Assembly: GCA_014529385.2 (NCBI GenBank)
Contig: CM043966.1
Coordinates: 141,902,211 to 141,966,210 of the forward strand
DNA from: Adiantum capillus-veneris
Taxonomy: Eukaryota > Streptophyta > Polypodiopsida > Polypodiales > Pteridaceae
Length of the DNA stretch: 64,000 bases
Direction: 5' to 3'
Part shown: one piece after another, positions 54,576-64,000 of the stretch
How positions within the stretch are numbered: position 1 is the first letter of the stretch
Layout: each line of letters opens with the position of its first letter
Notes under the pieces: model-generated
Seen by the model: only the letters and a program-made list of their open reading frames with translations
What the model was told of the DNA's origin: nothing
Database searches by the model: none
Made by a program: the position numbers and the translations under genes

Positions 54576-54711
54576 TTCTGTACACACAAATAGATGATGG
54601 TTAGAGTGCAAATATTACAAGGGTCGTGTTCTTGTGCATAATGTGTTTTTATGATTTTGTGTTATGGCTCTTTCTGTTTTACTTTTTTATCTTGTTTTTG
54701 TGAGTATAAGG

Positions 54712-54722
54712 CTTTATATATA
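54712..54722 (-). promoter_or_regulatory. TATA box of the split gene
   Basis: Minus-strand TATATATAAAG, preceded by a pyrimidine-rich stretch (CTTCCCTCTCAACCTTCCTC) typical of plant core promoters and a TGACG motif about 130 bases further up. Confidence 0.55.
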
Positions 54723-54962
54723 CATTCCCTAAGATTGGAGATTGAGAGGTCAGGGAGGAAGGTTGAGAGGGAAGCAAGTGAATGATGGATGTCAGCAAAC
54801 ACTCCCCCCTTCCTTGGGTAGAACATACCTTTTGGAATGATGTCGTCACCTTTTGAAATCAATCATTCCAAGTTGTTATGGGTGAAGGCTTTAACCAATA
54901 GTTTTTGACCTCCCTATGCGTTTCATCTAGTTGCAAGGGTGGTAAGGTACTCTCCCATGATT

Positions 54963-55600
54963 TTATTCGCAACATTGTTTAGGTGGTGAACTTACAACAG
55001 GAGGTGCAAAATCTTTCTTGCTTGTATGTATATGTACAATGGTAGGTGGAGGTTGTATCGAAGCTTCTATTTCCGTATAGGAACTACACGAAGAGCAAGA
55101 AGCTTCATTTGATTTCCCTGTTCCTGAGCTAGGTGGAACAAATCGTTCTTTCTTCGGTACCCAAACTGGCTCTGGAGTGTGTGTAGCATTTCGTGATTTT
55201 TTCCTTTCCGCAATCTTCAATTTGTTTTGGAGCCACAGGATTGAGCTCACATGGACCTGACAAGTAAGAGAGCACAATTTACGTTTAACACCTAAATTTG
55301 ATCATTTCCTTTATAGTAGCCTTGGGCTTCCAATAGTTTTTTAGGAATCCAATGCAACGTTTCTTTACATTTCTTGGGGCGAATGGGACGTTTCTTACAA
55401 GGCTTTTGTTTTTTAGCACTAGCTATGGTCGCTAAAGAAGCTTTAGGGACCCACTTGTATATTTTCTTCGTTATATTAGGATGATTCTTGTCAGAAGCTA
55501 TATGCATTGCTTGTAGCATATTTAAGGGTACGGGCATTTCATCCCCCTCAGGTGTTACCCAGGTCGTCCCCCTATTTCCCCAAGTTGTTACCATATACAT
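54963..55600 (-). pseudogene. W-x-P-K repeat tail of a gypsy element (E-like)
   Basis: Two minus-strand frames (55600-55292 and 55277-54963) encode basic, Pro/Ser-rich protein with repeated Trp-x-Pro-Lys boxes: TTWVTPEGDEM, YKWVPKASLATIASA, LHWIPKKLLEAQGYYKGND and PVWVPKKERFVPPSS, ending TSKKDFAPPVVSSPPKQ. The WIPKKLL and WVPKK boxes match QIWVPKKLLK in element E. This is the C-terminal tail of an E-like element in opposite orientation, cut at 55,600 by the copia 1 LTR. The role of the repeats is unknown; they are spaced irregularly by Lys-rich linkers. Confidence 0.6.
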
Positions 55601-55807
55601 GTGGTAGTGATGTGTGTGAACACACTAGGACCGCCGGGGCATTTTTTCCCTCTTTAGGATGTTTTTCCCCCCGAGTATATACTCTCATCACTCTAGGGCT
55701 ATCTATCTTTCCATTGCATACTACGTAACACACTCTCTATTGTGTGCCTTGAGCTTCCTTCATCTTCTCTAAGATGTGTGTGTTTCTCTGCAACCCTAAT
55801 TCCAACA
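55600..55807 (+). mobile_element. 5' LTR (or its end) of copia 1
   Basis: About 200 bp ending CCAACA at 55807, two bases before a perfect primer-binding site. Contains GAGTATATACTC near 55673. The left boundary is set where the W-x-P-K frame ends (TGTGGTAG at about 55600) and is approximate. Confidence 0.6.
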
Positions 55808-55809
55808 AT

Positions 55810-55821
55810 TGGTATCAGAGC
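55810..55821 (+). promoter_or_regulatory. Primer-binding site, copia 1
   Basis: TGGTATCAGAGC, complementary to the 3' end of plant initiator tRNA-Met, the standard primer site of plant copia elements. Confidence 0.93.
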
Positions 55822-56128
55822 AGGTTGCGTACTCCCGGGCTTAGTCGCCAACTGCTCCAGCACACGCCTACTCACTTTCCTCGATTTCACTGAGCTTTGG
55901 CAAGCGTTCGCAGGTCGACAAAAATTTTGGGCTCATTTCGGCCTCCGTTTCCACTACAGGCAGTATTGCACAAGCTATTTTGTCATTTTGTGCAGAATTT
56001 TTGTCAGTGGTGTTTTCTGCGTAATAGGTGCCTCATAGTCTTCTACAGTTTGTGCTCTATAGCACGTGTTGTTCCCACTCAGTTTCTCCTATTTTCAGGC
56101 AGTTTTCACATCAGGTGCAGCATTTACC

Positions 56129-57395
56129 ATGGCTAACAACAACACAGATAAGGTTGGATGGGGACAACTACCCTATGTGGGCTTATATGATGCAACATGT
56201 TCTTGTGTCAAAGGGCATCTGGAACATTGTGCAGGGCATTGATGTACGTCCTGGTTCTGAGGATGTAGGCGATGTTGAGAATGTTGCAGGTCTTGCTGCA
56301 AGGATTGCCGCTATTAGAGTTGTTTTGCCTACGGCAGAACAAGCTTGTTGGGATGTAAAGAATGTTCAGGCTCATGCATTTATTGCGTTGTCTGTGAAGC
56401 ACACCATTGTTCTCACATTCTTTCAACAAAATCTGCAAAACAGGCTTGGGATATTCTAGCAGGTCTTTATGCAAGCCGCAATGAGGCTAAAATTGCTTTG
56501 CTGCGTAAAGAGCTGGAGTCTAAGATTATGCATGAGGAAGATGATATGGACACTTTCCTTGCTGGTGTCAAGGATATCAATGAGCAACTTATTTTTGTAG
56601 GTGAAGTCATTTCAGATAGTTCCCTTGTGCAGACAGTTCTTTGTGCCTTACCAGATTCTTACAAGACTTTTGCTAGTACTTGGAGACTTACCCGAGGCAG
56701 TCACTTATCAAAAGACCCCTATATCACGTGCGTTCAAGAGGTAATTAATAATACCCCAATATACATACTATACTTACACTGTGAGCCTATTTAAAAAACC
56801 CCCACCCCCTACTGTATGTATACATTTTGGTCTTTTAATAATCCTCTCTGGTTAACTCAAGTGATATCATACACATTCTAAAAAGTGACCGCCCAGGGGA
56901 GACTTATGACCCAAGGAAATCCAGAAGTTGTCAAGTTTGATGCATTATGCACATTACTATTGCGGGACTGTTGCAAGAGTCACTTTCCAGAAAAAACAAG
57001 ACTAGATAGCGTGCAGTTGAACAGGATTTTATTGCTTCTCAAAGAAAGGGTGGTAACAGCAATGCAGCCACTTCTTATGGTTCTGCTGCGAGTGGCAAAA
57101 CTTCTGTTCCCAATTCTTTTGCTGGCAACACTTTGTCTAGCAATTCTGGTGATAAGGGCAAAAAGAAAATGCGTTTCCATTATTGTAAATCTAATGATCA
57201 CTTAATCAAGTCGTGTCCTAAGTTGAAGGCCAAAGAGGCTAAGAAGAAAGAGGGTGGTTCCACTGCAAATGCTGGTTCCACTACAAATGCAGCCATTGTT
57301 GAGTCCTCTGTAAAAGGAGACTGTAATGCTGATGTTGATGCAAAATGGGCTTTTAGTGCAAAGTGCACTAAAATCCTGCTGTCCATGATGCATGC
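56129..57395 (+). pseudogene. Ty1/copia gag, copia 1
   Basis: Starts at ATG 56129 (ANNNTDK), shifts frame by one near 56147, then reads RLDGDNYPMWAYMMQHVLVS, GIWNIVQGIDVRPGSED (frame to 56459) and, in the 56345-56794 frame, AKQAWDILAGLYASRNEAKI, LLRKELESKIMHEEDDMDTF, DSSLVQTVLCALPDSYKTFA, the hallmarks of copia gag (UBN2 type). About 56740-56885 is an AT-rich intrusion without coding sense. The nucleocapsid knuckle at 57172 (HYCKSNDHLIKSCP) has lost its first Cys. Gag would build the particle. The copia PBS lies 310 bases upstream. Confidence 0.85.
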
Positions 57396-58480
57396 TTGTC
57401 AGTTGCTGTAGATTCACATGTGTGGTATTTCGATAGTGGTGCTACAAAGCACATTACCTCACATCGTGAATTGTTCACCTCTCTCGAGTCTGTCCCTCAT
57501 GGGAATTCAGTCACTTGTGCCAACAATGCCTCTTATCCGGTTCAGGGAGTTGGAAAGATTGTGCTTACAGCTGCAAATGGCAGTTCCTTCACACTTGTTG
57601 ATGCAATTTATGTACCTGGGATCAAGAAGAAACTTGCACTTGCTAGACTTGGACTTGTAGTCAAATTTGTGGATGATAGATGTATAGTTCATGATCTCAT
57701 TTTTGGTGATGAAATTGTTGCATCTGGTCTTTTCTACCGTGGGCTATATAAGCTTACTTTGTATGACAAGTGTGGACAAAATTTTGCAAATGTTGTTGTA
57801 GATTCAAGGGCTATTTCAGATGCAAAATTTTGGCATGCACGTTTTGGTCATCTGAATTTTGCCAGTTTGCTGCACTTTCAAAAATCTGATATGGTTGCTT
57901 CTTTGCCGCCTCTTGAAGCACCTGTCAAACATGTTTGCGAAGGCTGTATTTTGGGTAAGATGCAGTGTTCTAAGTTTCCAAAGGATGGTTCAGTTTGGGC
58001 CACATGCAGGTTGCATCTTGTGCATAGTGATGTTTGTGGGCCCATGCAAACTCCGTCCTTGGGCAATTACCTATACTTCGTGACTTTCATTGATGATTAC
58101 TCCAGGCATGCATGGGTATTTCTGCTTAAAGCGAAGTCCGAAGTTTTTATGTGCTTCAAACAATTTCTGGCTATTAATGAATATGTGTCGAAATGTACTA
58201 TGGGCACCCTCCGTTCTGATCGAGGGGGGAGTATATGTCTCATGAATTCAATGCATTTCTGTCTAGTCGTGGGATAAAACACCAATGTACAGTGCCTTAT
58301 ACACCTCAGCAAAATGGTGTTGCTGAGAGGAAAAACGGGTGACATACAAAAATGGCACGATGTATGGTCAAAAGTCAAGCTTTGCTGCATTTCTTTTGGC
58401 TTGAGGCCATCATGTGTGCCACTTATGTACTAAACAGGTGTCCTAAAAAATCTTTGCATTCTATTACTCCATATGAAGCA
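57396..58480 (+). pseudogene. Copia protease, GAG-pre-integrase and integrase core, copia 1
   Basis: The 57396-58277 frame holds the protease active site WYFDSGATKHITS (D-S-G) and NGSSFTLVDAIYVPGIKKKL, then GAG-pre-integrase (AKFWHARFGHLNFASLLHFQ, CEGCILGKMQCSKFP, an HHCC zinc module) and the integrase core (LVHSDVCGPMQTPSLGNYLY, FVTFIDDYSRHAWVFLLKAK, GTLRSDRGG). After a frameshift near 58220 the Glu-bearing TPQQNGVAERKNG appears, TGA at about 58339, then ALLHFFWLEAIMCATYVLNR. The triad is identifiable but split between frames. This is the normal copia order with integrase before RT. Confidence 0.9.
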
Positions 58481-59328
58481 TGGCATATAGAAAGCCTTCT
58501 ATTGAGCACATGCGTGTTTTTGGCTGTCTGGCATATGCTTTGGTGCCACAAACACAATGCAGAAAATTGGATGATAAGGCTTTCAAATGTATTTTTGTTG
58601 GTTATAGTGTTGAAAGCAAAGGTTACAGGTTGTATCATCGGCAAACAAAACGTATTCTGGTTTCACGGGATGTAGTGTTTGTGGAAGATTCTGTTCAGCC
58701 CTTGCTATCATGTACTAGAGACAGTAATGTAAGCTCACAGGGCATTTATGACACTTTGTTGCCTCTTTTCAGTGGTGGAAATATGAATGTAATTTCCAAT
58801 GAGTCAAATGTACAGCATATGGGGGTTTCTGAAAATGTTACAGATCAGCCTATTACTCATGCAGATGTACATGATGTACTTGATGAGGAAAGGGCTGAAA
58901 ATGAGCAGGCTAGAGGTATGCCAAAATGGTTGGTGCACACTTTGTGTGACAGTAAATTGGATGCACCTTTGTCTAGTCGTCCTTGTTTAGGCTCTCCCCA
59001 TGCATCTTATGCATCAGATTGTTATGCTTTGGCTGTGTCTAGCTTACATGATGTTGAGGAGCCTCTATCTTTTGATGAAGCACAGAATTCAAAAAATTGG
59101 ATGGCTGCCATACAATTAAAATATGATGCACTTATAGAAAATGACACATGGACTTTATGTGATTTGCCTCCTGGAAAACATGCCATTGGTACGAAGTGGG
59201 TTTACAATTTGAAACGCAAGCCGGATCATGAGATCGATCGCCATAAGGCTAGACTTGTTGCAAAGGGTTATGCACAGCAAAAAGGCATAGATAATGAAGA
59301 GACTTTTGCTCCCACTTGTCGTATGACT
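58480..59328 (+). pseudogene. Copia integrase tail and RT start, copia 1, cut by copia 2
   Basis: The frame 58480-59406 reads the integrase C-terminus (AYRKPSIEHMRVFGCLAYAL, FKCIFVGYSVESKGYRLYHR, SRDVVFVEDSVQP), an acidic linker and the RT entrance (EAQNSKNWMAAIQLKYDALI, DLPPGKHAIGTKWVYNLKRK, DRHKARLVAKGYAQQKGIDN, EETFAPTCRMT). Immediately after CRMT the sequence becomes TGTTGGGGTATAAAGCCC, taken as the LTR start of copia 2. RT codons of the following segment (TFLNGDIFDEVF) turn up at 63.9 kb, so copia 1 was split by copia 2. Confidence 0.88.
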
Positions 59329-59520
59329 TGTTGGGGTATAAAGCCCAATGTGGTCGCCCAGGTAAGTGGGTCGGCCTCCAGGTATGTACACATATTCTTT
59401 TGTTAAAACCTAATAAGAACTCACTATGCTCTACACATTACAGTAGAGCGAGTTCACCATATCGTCGTGCTCTTCTTCTCGCACTCTCTCTCACGCCGCA
59501 CTTCCGCTCGTACTCCTTCA
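59329..59520 (+). mobile_element. 5' LTR of copia 2
   Basis: About 192 bp from TGTTGGGG to CTTCA, ending two bases before a perfect primer-binding site and beginning where the copia 1 RT is interrupted. The start is inferred from the break point; no second LTR is available. Confidence 0.65.
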
Positions 59521-59522
59521 AT

Positions 59523-59534
59523 TGGTATCAGAGC
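59523..59534 (+). promoter_or_regulatory. Primer-binding site, copia 2
   Basis: TGGTATCAGAGC, matching initiator tRNA-Met, as in copia 1. Confidence 0.93.
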
Positions 59535-60618
59535 TCAGATCGAGGCTCGGGGCAGCACTGCATGAGGCTAGAGTCACTAGCTCAGATTGAAGTGAAATTC
59601 GACAGGTGAAGACACGGCCCCAAATCCTGTGGAGATAATCGAAGGGCTCGGTGTTTTCAGAATTTCATTATGAGGTCATCTCGGCCACCATTCGGCTTCG
59701 ACAAAGGTCTGCGCAGGCCATTTTCGACCACGTGGTCTGGGCGGGTGCAGATCCGACTCTGCAAATTTGGGGTTTTCGGCCTACGACTGTAGGTGCTGAG
59801 GATATCGACACTCCCAGAGTGTTGATTTGTGGCTGTCTACACATCGAAGGACGGCTCACAGTTCTTGGAGGCGTGTCACATACGACACGGGCGCATCTAC
59901 ACACAGACTGTAGGCGACATCCACTAGTTCATCAGGTAGCTTGTGTTTGCTGCTTGATATTCCAGACTTCATCCTGACATTGCAGGTACTTCCACATGGG
60001 ATGTATTGTCAGAGATGATGTATGTTTGTTGAGGGTTTGCTGGCTGTGAGTCACGCAGCAAACAACCGCCGCAGTGGTTACAGCATATAGTGGGAAATTT
60101 GTGGATGTATGACTTTGTGGGAATTCTATGTACTGTCAGATTACTGCAGCCATTGTTGAGGGTCGAGTGAGGTTTTATTGAGCTGGGGGATTCTCGAATG
60201 TTGATATCCTTTCGGTGATACAGGTCTTGGAGCGATCCCTCGAGCACCCTTAGATAGGCAGCTAGGATGTATTGACTGTGAGTTAGACAGTTGGGATTGC
60301 ATCTTTGCTTTACTGCCGTTGAGGCATTTTCACAGTCTATGCTTACAGGACAGTGACAGGACAGTGAGAGACAGTACAGGTGCAGGACAGGTTTACCCGC
60401 AGCTTACAGTGTCAAAGAGACAGTGTTTTTTGAGCTATTTTCTGGTCTGTTTTTTTAGTACACCAGAGCCATTTTACAAAGGAGACTCTGCCGAAATTTA
60501 TGCAGAATCTGAAGCTTTCTTGGTTCATTTGACAGGTTGATATTGGTTCAGAGGTCAGTTTACAGGGGAAACTCTGCCGAATTTTTCCCAGGAAAGTAAA
60601 CCACTGTGAAGCGTAGCT
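59535..60618 (+). other. Untranslated leader of copia 2
   Basis: 1.1 kb without a supported gene. GGAGACTCTGCCGAAATTT near 60481 and GGAAACTCTGCCGAATTTTT near 60568 form a direct repeat; GGACAGTG/GACAGT phrases repeat at 60347-60390. Confidence 0.6.
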
Positions 60619-61302
60619 ATGGCTGGATCACAGGACATTGCTCTTTACAATATCAAGAAGCTGGATGGAACCAATTTCCCATTGTGGAAGAAGCAGATTT
60701 GGCACGTGTTGGTACAAAAGAAGCAGATAAAACGTATAAAGCTCAAGGGGATAAAACCAGAAGATATGGACGAAGATGAATGGAGCGAAATGGATGAATT
60801 GGCACTTTCTACCATTATGCTGACTTTGGCAGAAAGCGTTTACTTCAATGTAGCAGACGAGATGTCCGCTTATCAAGCATGGTTAAAGCTGAGTGATCTT
60901 TATGAGAAGCAGAGTGCAGCTTCACAGGTATACTGGCTTAAGAAGCTTGTTGACTTGAAGATGAAAGAAGGGACACCTATGTCCAATCACATGAATGAAT
61001 TCAACACAATCTACAGTCAGTTGTCAGCTCAAGGTGTCAAGTTTGATGAACCTGTTAGAGCTATGTTCATGTTGATCACATTGCCGGAAAGTTGCTTTGA
61101 GTAATTCTGCACCTCCAGATGGTTTGAACATAGCAGGTGTAGAAGGAAGTCTGCTTACTGAAGAAACCAATAGAAAGACAATGGACAAAGGCAAAGGAAC
61201 AGCCTTAGTTGTCAGGGGAAGGACCAAAGAAAAGTACAAAGGTGGAAAGAGGAATCAGTCTCGTAGCAAGTCCCGCAGTGCTAAAGGAAAGAGTGACATA
61301 GA
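60619..61302 (+). pseudogene. Ty1/copia gag, copia 2
   Basis: ATG 60619 opens 161 codons of gag (YNIKKLDGTNFPLWKKQIWH, DELALSTIMLTLAESVYFNV, AYQAWLKLSDLYEKQSAASQ, YWLKKLVDLKMKEGTPMSNH, FNTIYSQLSAQGVKFDEPVR). A short deletion at LPESCFE (61,095) shifts the frame. Gag goes on in the next frame (NSAPPDGLN, KGKGTALVVRGRTKEKYKGG) to the zinc knuckle ECYHCGKKGHENGKQ, where another one-base shift replaces the final Cys segment. The downstream pol is open in the shifted frame. Two small lesions thus inactivate an otherwise well kept gag. Confidence 0.9.
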
Positions 61303-63888
61303 ATGCTACCATTGTGGCAAGAAGGGTCACGAGAATGGAAAGCAGAAAAAGGCAAAGAGAAATCTGAAGACCATGGTGAGAAGAACAAGTCCTCAGTGAA
61401 GATTCAAGAAATAAATGTGACAAACACTGTTGTAGAGGATGACACTCTAGTGTCAGGAGACATCTACTTCTTGAATAATACAATGGAATCAGCTCTTCTT
61501 ACTGTATCTGATGGAAATGCACTGAGTGAATGGATTATAGACTCAGGGGCATCACTTCATGTGTCTCCAAACAAGGAGTGGTTTACCTCTTATGTGACCA
61601 CTAAAGATCATGTTCGGCTAGGCAATGGGCAGACATGTGAGATCTTAGGTGTTGGAGATGTTCAATTGAAGTTTCAGAATGGCTCTTCTTTCACGCTGAA
61701 AAATGTGAGACATGTTCCCGCAATTACAAAGAGCTTGATCAGCACAGGTTTACTTGATGATGCTGGCTACGTCACCACTTTTGGACAGAACATGTGGAAG
61801 ATATCCAAGGGTTCTATGATAGTAGCACATGGAGTAAAGTCTGGAGGACTTTACATGATTTATGTATCAAATGTCTCTAAAAATGTAATCAATGTAACCG
61901 AGCAGCCGAACGTTTCTTTGTGGCATAGCCGGTTAGGACATATGTCCAAGAAGGGAATGGAAATCTTGTCTCGTTCTGGCTATTTGACTGGCTTTTCATT
62001 TAATGATTTTGAATTCTGTGAACATTGTCTATATGGTAAGCAAACACAGCAGCCACATAAGCATAGAAGCAGTAGAAGAGATACACAATTGGCACTTGTT
62101 CATAGTGATTTGTGTGGACCTATGCCTAACCTATCTCTAGGGGGAGCTTCTTACTTTATGACATTTATAGATGATTACTCGAGGAAAGTATGGGTTTACT
62201 TTCTCAAGCACAAGGATGAAGCGTTTAGTGTTTTCAAAACGTTTGTGACACTTGTGGAGAATCAGAGTGGCAAGAAGCTTAAATGCTTACCCACTGACAA
62301 TGGTGGAGAGTATGTTTCAAAGGCCTTTCAGGACTTTTGTGAGTCAAAAGGTATAAAACTTGAACTTACTGCTCCTTACAATCCTCCTCAAAATGGTGTT
62401 GCTGAGAGGATGAATAGGACCATACAAGAGAAGGTTAGAAGTATGTTGTCTAATGCACAGCTGCCAAATGGGTTTTGGGCTAAAGCTGTATCAACAGCTG
62501 TTCATCTTGTAAATAGATCTCCTAGCAAGGTTTTGCAGAAGGATTTAGTGCCAGAGATGGTATGGTTAGGCAAAATGCCCTCATACAAGCATCTTAGAGT
62601 CTTTGGCTGTGAGGCATATACTCACGTTCCAAAGGAATTTAGGAACAAACTTGAGCCAAAGAGTAGAAAGTGCATCTTTCTAGGCTATGGTAATTCTGGT
62701 GAGATGGGGTACAGACTTTGGGATCCCGAATCCAGAAAGGTTGTCCGCAGCAATGATGTTCACTTTAATGAATCCAAATATCATTCTAAACTAGAGAGGG
62801 TTGAGGAGATTAGAAGAGTTGTCTTCCAAGAAGATGGACCTGCACATGCAAGACAAAATGTCAGGGCTCAAGAGGAGCAAGGACAGGATAGAGTGGAACC
62901 ACAAGTTGTGGCTGAGCCTGAGCCACCTATTGTGCGTAGATCTGGACGTGTCACGCGACCTCCTGATAGGTTTGTTCCATCTATGAACTATGTCTTGTTG
63001 ACTGATTGCAATGAGCCTTCATGTTACAAGGAAGCAGTGCAAATGAAGGACTCCGGGAATTGGCAATTGGCCATGCAGTCAGAGATGATAGCTCTGCATA
63101 AAAACAAGACATGGAAGCTAGTTAAATTACCACAGGGCAAAAAGGCTCTACCTTGTAAATGGGTTTACAGGTATAAGATCACCGCTCATGATAGTCAGCC
63201 AAAGTACAAAGCAAGGCTTGTTGCCAAGGGCTTTAAGCAAGAACAAGGCATTGACTTTGATGAAGTCTTCTCTCCGGTGGTCAAGATGACTACATTGAGA
63301 TGCTTTCTTGCATTGGTTGCCATATTAGATTTGGTGTTGCACCAAATGGATGTCAAGACAGCGTTCTTGCATGGTGATTTAGATGTGGAAATTTACATGC
63401 AGCAGCCAGAAGGGTTTGTTGAGAAAGGCAAGGAAGATTGGGTATGCCAGTTGTTAAAGAGTCTTTATGGCTTAAAACAATCACCGAGGGCATGGTACCA
63501 TAAATTCCACAAGTTTATGCTTTCTCAAGGCTACAAACGTAGTGAGTTCGATCACTGTCTATATACAAAGAAGGCTAAGGATGGCAGTTGGCTGATCCTT
63601 ATTTTGTATGTGGATGACATGTTGATTGCTGGCAAGCACTTGGAAGAAATTTCAGCTTTGAAGTCAAAGATGGCAAAATCGTTTGAGATGAAAGACATGG
63701 GTGAGGCAAGTCATATACTTGGTATGCGCATTGAGAGAGACAGATCAAAGAAGTTGATTTGGTTATCTCAAACAGAGTATATTGACAAGGTTTTGCAACG
63801 TTTCAATATGGAGAAGGGAAAGGCATTGAGTGTTCCATTGCCACCATATGTGAAACTTAGCAAACAAGATTGTCCTGTGTCTCAATCA
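61303..63888 (+). CDS. Ty1/copia pol (protease, integrase, RT), copia 2, open but lacking its end
   Basis: One uninterrupted frame of about 860 codons up to the junction at about 63,888. In order: protease SEWIIDSGASLHVSPNKEW (GAC at 61540); GAG-pre-integrase VSLWHSRLGHMSKKGMEILS with CEHCLYGKQ; integrase core LVHSDLCGPMP (Asp at 62106), CLPTDNGGEYVS (Asp at 62295), PPQNGVAERMNRT (Glu at 62404); linker RRSGRVTRPPDRFVP; RT LPQGKKALPCKWVYRYKI, EQGIDFDEVFSPVVKMTTLR, HQMDVKTAFLHGDLDVEIYM, LYGLKQSPRAWYHKF and the catalytic YVDD at 63607-63618. Similarity to this lineage stops after KLSKQDCPVSQS. The remaining RT, RNase H and 3' LTR are missing. All catalytic residues of the retained domains are present. 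Confidence 0.95.
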
Positions 63889-64000
63889 TACATTGTTACT
63901 ACTTTCTTGAATGGTGACATATTTGACGAAGTTTTTGTAACGCAGCCTCGCGGTTTTGTCATAAAAGGACAAGCGGAAAAAATGTGCAGATGTAAGAAGG
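63889..64000 (+). pseudogene. Second RT fragment, probably copia 1 resuming
   Basis: In the same open frame, codons now read TTFLNGDIFDEVFVTQPRGF followed by VIKGQAEKMCRC. That segment belongs upstream of the YVDD motif, yet it comes after it here, so it is not copia 2 continuing. It fits the missing continuation of the copia 1 RT, which was cut after ETFAPTCRMT. The window ends before the rest can be read. Confidence 0.75.

Noticed and set aside
59360-59372. CAGGTAAGT as a functional splice donor
   Set aside because: It lies inside the inferred copia 2 LTR, with no matching exon or acceptor; a nine-base match alone is weak.

Overview
This 64 kb window looks like transposon-dominated nuclear DNA of a land plant, most probably a fern. 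Evidence: wall-to-wall Ty3/gypsy and Ty1/copia LTR retrotransposon remains, two copia primer-binding sites matching plant initiator tRNA-Met (TGGTATCAGAGC), a fragment of a PLS-type pentatricopeptide-repeat (PPR) gene, long GA/CT microsatellites about every 10 kb, and no bacterial-style gene packing. The fern assignment rests on remembered resemblance of the PPR and gypsy proteins to fern and moss sequences, so it is an inference.

Layout. 1-4.7 kb: two decayed gypsy elements (RT-RNase H-integrase; then gag/protease/RT start). 5.0-14.8 kb: three relics (A and B on +, C on -) of one gypsy family whose RT carries an FIQDMQP-type signature, with a chromodomain gypsy 3' end between C and B. 14.8-20.5 kb: two unrecognised decayed coding regions, three microsatellites, several tandem duplications and a 0.56 kb cluster of 17 GTAC palindromes. 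20.6-23.6 kb: chromodomain gypsy 3' end and its probable LTR, which has a CCAAT/ATTGG cluster. 24.6-25.3 kb: a short array of about 270-bp repeats around an ATGGATCGCGATCCAT palindrome. 25.3-26.6 kb: gypsy protease and PPR fragments.

28.2-31.2 kb: gypsy element D (RT-RNase H-integrase) with what looks like a duplicated integrase zinc module. It is cut by an LTR (31,202-32,122) with TGTTG/CAACA ends and a tRNA-Asp-like PBS. Next comes an array of about 280-bp divergent repeats whose one conserved part is a 22-bp perfect palindrome (32.6-33.9 and 41.9-43.3 kb). Between the two halves lies element E, whose order is gag, integrase, protease, W-x-P-K tail, with no reverse transcriptase.

45.7-54.3 kb (minus): the most complete gypsy element, F, with paired LTRs of about 1.1 kb, PBS, PPT, gag, protease, RT, RNase H, a second archaeal-type RNase H and integrase. 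It sits inside a small unrecognised gene that still has a TATA box, and the frame is kept across the insertion. 55.0-55.6 kb: a second W-x-P-K tail copy. 55.6-64.0 kb: copia 1, split in its RT by copia 2, which is nearly intact from protease to RT. Copia 2 lacks its 3' end, and copia-1-like RT resumes in the last 110 bases.

Nearly every coding region is broken, so this is a nested graveyard, not a working gene cluster. The most unusual signals are the two palindrome-cored arrays, the IN-PR-W-x-P-K arrangement in E, the GTAC cluster and the promoter-bearing gene split by F.
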